NCBI RefSeq assembly: GCF_001613245.1
Contig: NZ_BDBZ01000001.1
Coordinates: 248,001-312,000, forward strand
Direction of reading: 5' to 3'
Source of the DNA: Nocardia speluncae NBRC 108251
Lineage (GTDB): Bacteria > Actinomycetota > Actinomycetes > Mycobacteriales > Mycobacteriaceae
DNA: 64,000 nt
Part shown: piece after piece, positions 15,001 through 24,000 of the stretch
Position numbering within the stretch: position 1 is the stretch's first letter
Layout of the letters: every line of letters begins with the position of its first letter
Translations under genes and position numbers: made by a program
The notes under the pieces: model-generated
Database searches by the model: none
The model's input: the letters and a program-made list of their open reading frames with translations, nothing else
Told to the model about the DNA's origin: nothing

Positions 15001-18000
15001 TCGATCTGCTGTGGCAGGCGCTGCCGGACGCGGGAGGACGCTCTGGACCAGCCCAGCAGCGCTGGGGACAGATCGGGTCGGCGCCGATCAGGGTGACCTT
15101 GACACTGGACACCGGACCGAAGTGGCGGGGCCTGCACGGCACGGTGAGCAGCAGTACAAACTTCGAACACACGATGCCACCGGTGTACCAGGCAGCCGAG
15201 CAGCTGGATGTGGGCGGCGACCCCGTCCAGGTGTGTGTCGACGCACCGGATCCCGAACTGCCCGAGCTACCGGTCACAGCGCGAGACGTGGCGGCTGCGC
15301 TGTGGCGTGACAACGGCGCGCGGCAGCAGCTGTTGTCCGCGCTGCACGGCGAACGGTTCGCCATGGTGGAATACCGGCGAGGCGCCGATGCCCGGCCGAG
15401 TGGGTGGCCGGTGACGATCGACGGCGGGGATATCTATGTACAGGAAACCGATGGTCGCTGGCACGGTGCGAATGGCGGCATTGTCGATACCTTCGACCAG
15501 GGAGTGTACTGGACGGAATTCGGACTGACCGCGACCGGGCCCGCCGGGAACTGGTCGGGGTTCCCGCGTACGGAATCGACGACATTCCCACAGTGGGCAG
15601 CTGATACCGCGGGTACTGTGCGCGACCCGTTCTCGCCGCGCGATGTGGAACCGTTGATCGCCCTCACCGTTGCGTACGGTACCGAACGAGAGAAAGCCTG
15701 GCTGGACGGTTGCCTCTACGACGCCGTGCGAGGTTCGGATTTCCCCAGCGAGTGGATCGACCCGGTGTGGGAAAGGCTGGTCGCGGCCCTGCGGTCGGCC
15801 GGCGATGCGGGCCAGGAGGTGCGCGAATGCTGGGTTCGACCAGGGCGGAACTCGATATCGCTGTATCTCGTCCATGAGGGCACCCCGTGGTTCGGACTGC
15901 GGGTGTCGGAAGCGAACGGTTCGCTGCACATCCACAGCAAGCTGTCGCCGGTCGACGAGATAGCGGCCGGTATGGCCGAGCGCAGTATCGAGGACGATCT
16001 GCGTGGTGTGCCACCCGAACGACGGATCGCGATGGCACAGCGGATGCGCCGGCAGGTGCGGCAAGAACTTCGCAGCCGGCGCTGGGGTAGCGAGCCGCAG
16101 TGGCATCTGGGGACGAATATGGACACCACACCCGGGAAGTGGGATTTCACCGTCTTTTCGACGCGCGGCACGATTCTGAGAAACGAGGTACCGACAGCGG
16201 GATCGGCGGCCGACCGTACCGCCGGTCGTCAGCTTCTGGTGGCCATTGCCACCGAACGGGGCGATCAGCGGCCGGAGCCGGACACTACGGTGAACCCCGG
16301 ACCGCGTCCGGATCACCGAATCACCGTCGGTGGGTCCAGGGACTCCGCGACCACACCGGGTATCGCGGACTGGCTGAGCAGCCGGGGATTCGGTGCGTGC
16401 ACCGCCGAGGTGGCCGCGCTCGTGGCGGAGCACCCAGACGGCTCACTCACTGCATCGATATGGTCGACGGCCGACGACGCGTACCTGCTTGTGGAGTGCT
16501 ACGACGAGTCCGGGCAGCGACAGGTGACACTGGATATCGCCGGCCGGGACGGTGATCCCCGGATCGTCCGTCGGTCGGCGGCACCACCGCCGGTGTCGGC
16601 GGAGGTGGATCCGCCCCACGCCGAACACAGCGAGGATCGTGGCCGGGTACGCCGCCTGGGACGGTGGGCAGCCGAAAGCGAACCGGATGGTTCCGATGCT
16701 CTGCTGGCCGAAACCTATCGGGTGGTGGATGCTGCCCTGCGCTGCGACCGGCCCGGGCGGGTAACCACCGAAATTTCGGACGACTCGACGATTCTCGTGA
16801 CAGTGGCGGAAACAGAAGGCTGGACCACCCGCGTCGCGATCGCCGAGCGGGCGCAGTGCTCGGGGAAGTGGCTCGATATCGAGGTGGGTGCGGACCTGAC
16901 GGTCGACGAACGGGACCGGATTCTCGATGCCGCGGTCGGCTGCCTGCCCGTCGGCCGGCCGGCGGCCACCGGTGCGTGGATGAGTGTCTTGGCGGAATCC
17001 ACCGATGGCTCGGACCCGTTGCAGCTCACGGTGGGGGGGACGGAACCACCCGGGATGATTGCCTACCGCGGGTCCCGTACCGACGATCCGACCCGGTGGA
17101 TCGAGTTGTCCCCGGATACCGCGAAATTCGTCGGGGAGGTATCCGACGACACCACACCTGCGGCATTGTCCGCGCTGGCCGGATCACTGGTGAATGCTGT
17201 TCCGGGCGTGTCGATGCCGTGGTTGGCCGAGTGGCTGACCGCCGGAATGGCTTCTGGTTCTCGAATCGAGGTGATCACCCGGCCGGACAACTCCGTGGAT
17301 ATCGCGCTGTATCAGCGGCGGGATGAGGGGGGGCACGACAAGCCGTACCACTGGCTGTCCATTTCCGCCGTCCGACCATCGGGTTCGTTCGACGGCCGGG
17401 TGACATGCTGCTGGGATCGGCGGAATATGAGTTCCGAAACGCGGGGCGGCTTCGCCGAGATCGTGCGGACCCAGCTGCTGCAGGTATGGAGCCACGGCGA
17501 GAAAATTGTCGAACTCGACAACTACGACAAGACGCTCGCGGACGCATCGGTATTGATGCCGGGTGTGGAACAGCTCCAGACGGTACAGGCGGATCTGAGC
17601 GGGATTCCGCAGCAGAGCCGGCTCGGCGTGAACGTGGCCACGAATATCGGACCCGCCGGCACCTATCTGGCTGCCCCGGCAACAATGGTCGAATTGGTGC
17701 ACGATGAGCTGCGCATCGCGGAGCGCAAGCGCGATCAGGTCTACGACAGGAACTTCGGCGCGGCGGCGGACAAGAAGTATACCGAGGCCGTCGCCGAAGT
17801 GCAGCGGTTGCGCGACGAACTGCGCATGCTCGAGATACACCCGTTCCTGGGGGATCTGCCACCGGTGTGGGATCCGCAGCTCGGAATCTTCAAACCGGAC
17901 TTGTCGGATGAACTACCGAAACCGGCAAAACCCGCGGATATGGGTATGCCCGACCTCGTGGCCGAAACGATCGATCGGGTGCGTGCCACGGTGTCGTGGG

Positions 18001-21000
18001 AAAACGGCAGGCCACATTACCGCACCGACGGCATCGATCCTCAGGCACTCGACGTCACCTTCCAGTATCTGATGGAGACGCAGGAGAACCTGCCGCACCA
18101 GTATCAACCCATGCTCGAAGTGCTGAGCGCAGCGACCGGTCCCGTGGGGATGCGGGCAAAAGCCAAGCAGATCTGTGACGATCTCTTCACAGCCAAGAAG
18201 GACGAGGATCCCGCGATCGACGGGCGAGAGGAACTGTTCGAGCAGCTGAAGGCGGCGCTTGCCGATGAGGATATGCGCGCCGAAATCCTCCGGGCGGTGC
18301 AGGAAATCGATAACGATCCGGCGTGGCGCGACGATCGGCTGGTGGTGCTCGATCGACGCCTGCATGCCTCGACCTTCATGAAGCGGTGGTTCACCGATCG
18401 CGACGGCAAGGGCGACGGCGCACTCGCCTACCCGCCGTTCGATGGGAAGTCGTTCTCCAAGAAACAGAGGCAGCCGGAGAAGAAAAAATACGACGAAGCC
18501 AAGAGGGACTGGGAGACGAACGAACGCCAAGAAAGAAAGGAACTGGCACAGGAGCTGACTCGTACGGACGGGCCGCTCACCGGATTTGTCAGGGCAGCAT
18601 TCGTCGACCGCTGTGCTCGCCATATTCGAGAAGACCTGGTGAATACGCCCCGGGAGTTCCGGAATCCCGAGAAGAAGTTGTCGGACCTGCTCGAGCAGCC
18701 CGGTGTGGTCGACAGGTGGATCGATGGGTCGATCGACAGGGTGCACAAGGCATGCAGGGAGGCTATTCCACACACAGATATCAGTGAGCTGATCGAAATC
18801 TGGTCGCGGGACGAGGCAGCACGCCGGCAAGACCACTTGATCGAACGACTCGAGAAGTGGACCCCGTGGATCGAGAAAGTCATCGCCTGCCACGAATACA
18901 CCATGCGCCGGGTCTGCCGCGGTGACAGTTCCTTCGACGGGGTCGCGTGGAATGCCGAACACGGTATCGAGCCGGTGATTCCAGTAGTCGGCGACGACCC
19001 TGTTCTGGAGATCGCCTTCAGCTATCTGAACGGGCTGCTGGTCGAGGTCGAAGGCGCCGGACCCTACGGCTGTAAGGCCATGGAGCTGAACGAGGACGGC
19101 AGCATTACGATAACGCTCAAGAATGCTCCCCTCGACGAGATTCTCGGCGCGACGATCGCGGCCACGATCTACGAGATGCTGCGTGGCGAAAAAGTTCACG
19201 TCATCATGCTGGTCGACTATCTGCACGAGCAGCCCGGCCGCACCGAAATGGAAAAGCAATACGAGGAGCTGAAGAAACAAAATCCGGCGCTGGCCGCCGA
19301 ATTGAAGATTCCGCTCATCGCCGGCGAATCGGATGGTGTCGTCACCTACACCGACGAAGCCAAGTCGTACTCGCTGTTGTGGCATCTCTTCAAGACCGAT
19401 GCGCACGGTGTGGCACCGCAGCATCTGCGTCAGCTGGACGAGGGCAATATTCCCATCGAGGGGCTCCTCGCGAGGTTGGAGCGCGCCGCAGAGGATCCGG
19501 ACAGCGGTGTGGAACTGTACTGGGCCTGCCGCGACCACGAGAACCGGCATCTCGACGCGCAGGATCATTGCGGTGCACCCGACGACAGCGGCGAGAGCTG
19601 CGGCAAGAACTTGTGCCGGTATGCGCGCATCAACGGGGTGGATGTGCGCCTCACCGAGGAAGACGGAACCGGGACGTGTGAGGCGCTGGATCTCGGCGCC
19701 TACCTCCGCGATGCGCTGGCATTCATGCGCAACTCGGATATTTTCACCGCGGTGTTCCTGCGCGAGTACATGCGCGAGCAGATGCTGGCAGTCGGCGTCG
19801 GCGCGCAAGCACTGGGTCTGTACTACAACGGGGTGGCATTCGAGGTAGACGAAACCCGGGCAACTGTGCCGGAAATGCTGGCCGGCCTGCGCTTCGGAAT
19901 CGCCAAAGAATTCGAGCGTGTCAGCAAGGTTTTGTGGGAGATCGTGCGCGACCTCGAGAAACTCGCCGCGATGTACCGGAAACGGCATGTCAGTCCGGTA
20001 CTGGGTGAACGAGCCCATCACGATGCCGCGTACAAGAAGCGCCAGGCCGCTGCCGCGCAGAAGTCCGAACCGACGGAAAAATATGTGGGGAAGGGGCAGG
20101 CCCCGAAAGCACCAGCCCCCACCCCCACGACACCGGCCGCTACGGCGAATCCTGACCCGGCAACCTCGTCCTATGTACGTCCGACCGGTGCGAGCGTTGC
20201 GAATGAATGCGCGCCACGGTCGTTGGACCAGTTCGAGGACTGGGGTATCGACGGTGATGTCCTGCGCGCGCAGCAATCGGATCTGCCGGGGTACAACCAG
20301 GGGCAGGTCGAGTCCGGGATGGGCGGCCGGCCACTCATGGAATACGCCGACGCCGCGGACGGTCCCGGAACACGCGCGGCGCTCGCCGCGCGGATCCCGG
20401 TGGGCGGCCGCGCGTTGGCTGTCGACGTGTACTCCGGGAAGATCAACGGGGTCGGTGCCCACGCCTATGTCATCGAGCGGGTCAGCCCGAGTGAAGTGCG
20501 GGTCTACGACACCGTCGCGGAGCAATGGATCGACTGGGATCTGTTCGTCCACCGGGATGCGGAGCGTCGCCGCATGGGGCCGAGGGCCGTGCGGACCGTC
20601 GGCACCATACTGCCGGCACGGGAATCCGGCGTCGCCCCGGATCGGACCGTGCTGCACCGGACGACAGGCCCCGAGGCACGCGTCCCCTCCCCTCCCTACG
20701 CCGAAGGGCCGCCGGGCCGCACAGTCGACCTGGGAGATGTCCGGATCGGTCAGACGGCCGAACCCCTGGGGTTCGAGTTCACCTCCACCGACCCGGCCGA
20801 GCTGGACTCGGTCGAGGACCGGTTGCGGACCGTGCTGCTGGGTCTGCCGGACGGACAGGTGGCGGACGCAGTGGCCGTCGCGAGGTCGTTTGCTGCCGCA
20901 ATCGTCGGGGCCGGTCGGCGCGGTGTGGTGACCGTAACCGGTAAGGACGGGGCGTTCGAGGTCCGCCTCAACGACACGACGGGCCAGGCCGTGAGCCATG

Positions 21001-24000
21001 CAATACTGTCGCCCCACCTGGCGGCGGCGGTCGACGAGATACGCGTACTCGACGGTGAGGTGACCGTCGGTCGAGGCTATGTGTTCCGGCAGCAGCGCGA
21101 AACCCGTGATACGGCCATTACCACTGTGCAGGTGGCGTATACGTCCGACGGCCGGCTTGTCGCCGTGCCCACCGGCTCGGACCTCGTGGCGCGAATTCCG
21201 CCGTTGACTGCGCCGGACGCAGTGGCTGCCGGTGTCGCGAGGCCGTTGAGGGATGTGCTGGGATCCTGCGGCGGTCTGCCCGGGAAACTGGTGGTCGACT
21301 TGACCGCCGCCCCGGTGGACTCCGCAATGGCATTGCTGGAATCGACTGCCGAAGTATTGAATCAGTACGATCTGCGCGTTGCGGTGAAGAGTTCGCAGCG
21401 AAATGTCCAGCGCCGCGCTGCCGGATTGTTGCCGGGAGAACTCACCCGGTCGGCGATAGAAGCCGATGTGCGGCACCTGCCTCCGCTCCTGCGGCAGGCT
21501 GTTACCGCACGGCATCTCAACGGTCTCACCGTGGGACAGACCAGGTCGCTGCTGTCGAAACGGCTCGGCGGCCGGATCTCCCGCTGGATGGTCCGCGACT
21601 TCGAGGCCAGGGGACTCACGAAGCTGGCCGAAATCCGCGGAAGGCGGATCACCGAGGAAGCTGCCCGCGGACAGCGGGACGCCGTGAACATTCCGGCTGA
21701 CCCCGAGCAGCAGTGCCGGCCGATGTTCATTTACGCACTTACCGGCTCGGTCCGAAACCCGGCGGACTTGGCCTTCCCGGATCTGCTGGCTGAAGCCCGC
21801 AGGATTCTGGGCGATTACTCGGCACCGTCATGGGCATCCCGCAAGGCCGCCGACGCGATCTCGGTGTACGAGGCCGCGCTCGCAGGTGTGTCCCTGTCGG
21901 TGCCGGCGCGCTTCACCGGCACCCGCAACGAGGACGGTTCGCCCGGCCCGATCGAGGATGGGGCGCGGACGAACGGGCCCCGGGACGATATCGATGCCGA
22001 CCGGGGCAGTCGCGAATGGCGGGAGTGGCTCGACGAGCTCGCACGGCGTGCCGATATCGGCATGGTGCTGTCCGATCTGGCGGTCGCATGGGATTACCTG
22101 CGGAACAAACAGAGTAACCGGGCTCCGGCCGGCGGCGAGGAATGGAGTTACGACCCGGGGGTGCGGTATATCGTTGGGCTTTCCCCCGGTAACCGTGATA
22201 TCGACACAGCGGCGGGTTTTGCGAACTTCCTCGGCGAGCATCCCGAACTGCGCGACAGTCTGGTGCTACTGGTCCCGTCCGGTTACGAAGCGCCACCCGA
22301 CGGCTCCCCGGACGGACGGTCGGCCTACGGGGTAGCGGAGTCGACCGCCATCCGCGCGCGCCTGGATCAGGCAGGAGTGCATGCAATACGGCTCGTCGAG
22401 GATCCCTCGGCCGGTAACACGCGGGAGAATATCCGGAACTTTGTGCAGATCCTGCATGAACAAGGGATATTGCCCGGCGACGACAAGATCCCCATAGTTC
22501 TTTCCTGCACGCCGCATCATGCCCGGCGCATCGTGGCCTACCTCAGGAAGTACGCGCCGGACGAGATCGGCGCGATTGCCGTGGTCACGGTGGATGTGCC
22601 CGTCGAGGTGTACCTACGGGACGGACTGCGCCCCGATCCCGCGCGCCCGACACGCACGAACGACGTTGTCGTGCCCATCCTGACCGAGTTGAAGGGTCTC
22701 ATCGAACTTTCGCGCTCTGGAGATATCGCCGATCAGGACATCCCGCCTTCGGTGCGCGCCGCCTTCGAACGCCTGTGCGCAGTGTTCCCGGATGTATTCG
22801 TTCGCGACGTTCCGCGACTGATCCGGGATGCCCTCGGTGTCTCGGATCCGACCCACGACGCCGCCGAGGGAGTCACCGATTCGGCGGAACGGGTTTACGA
22901 GCGGGCGCGGCAGCGGGTCGCCGCCATCCTGGCGGATGCGGCCGCGGCAGTGCCGGCGGGAGATGAGGTCGATTTCGCGGCAGCACTCGACGGGATATCC
23001 GATCATTGGATATCGGAGTTCGGGCGCTGGGCCTCGGAACACTACGGGCTGTGGGCGGCGCCCCTGGGCCATTCGACTGCGCTGGAATGGTCGTGGGCTC
23101 TCGGCGAACTCGACGTGCGCTCCCGTGGCGCCATCGGGCGGTTGTTCCTTCGGGTCGACGCGGGGGAGGAGATTCCGGACCACTTGATCGCCGCAGCCGA
23201 ACCGGCTCTGCGCCGGGTGAGCGTGTTGTTCGAGGCGGCGAACCATCCTGCCGTTCCGGTGGATTCGGGTCACCGGGGTACCAACCCCGAGGTTGTTGAG
23301 GTCACCGATTGGACGGGCCTCGAGCGGGAGGGTCTTCGGAAGCTGATGGCGGCGCGGGCCGCCGGGGTGATTGTCGCGAGCGCCGGTGATGTGGAATTGG
23401 CCTGTGTCGCGGTGAATGTCCTCACCAGAGAGTGGTCGCCGACGCAACGCAACCAGGTGAAGATCATGGTGCAGCAAGCGCTGCAGTACGCGCTGGATCG
23501 GTCGCGGCCGGGCGCGAGCGTACGGTTCGTGATTCATGTCGATGCCGTCACGCCGCACGCGCAGGTCGATGTCTACGCGATATTGAAGCACTCGCCGCTG
23601 CGCCGCCACAGCGACTGGGATCTGCCGTTCGTCAAGGTCATGGCCGATGACTCGTTCCGCACCGAGCGTATCGATGGTGACCGGACCGACCACCTCGTGT
23701 TCGAGTACCGCTCACCGTACGACGGCCGCACCGGCCGGCCCGGGCCACTGGCTCCCACAGATTCTCCGCGCGACCAGGCGCTTCGGTTTGCCGAGCCACC
23801 GCAGAATCTACCCCGCCCGTGGCCGGTGGATCCTGCGTCCGGCTACGAGATTCAGCAACGTGACCTCGAATTTCTCGGGTTGACTCACGAACAGGTCCAA
23901 TGGTGGATGTCTCGGAGCGCGGCGCCCGGTATGTGGCCGCAGATGTATCGCGCCTGGCGGGTCGCGCTGCTGGAGGCTCTGGTGCGTGACGGGGTCACTC

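Noticed and set aside
17913..21515. Minus-strand open frame of 1,200 residues inside the giant gene
   Set aside because: It is exactly antisense to the giant frame, shows no domain, and is a GC-bias shadow.
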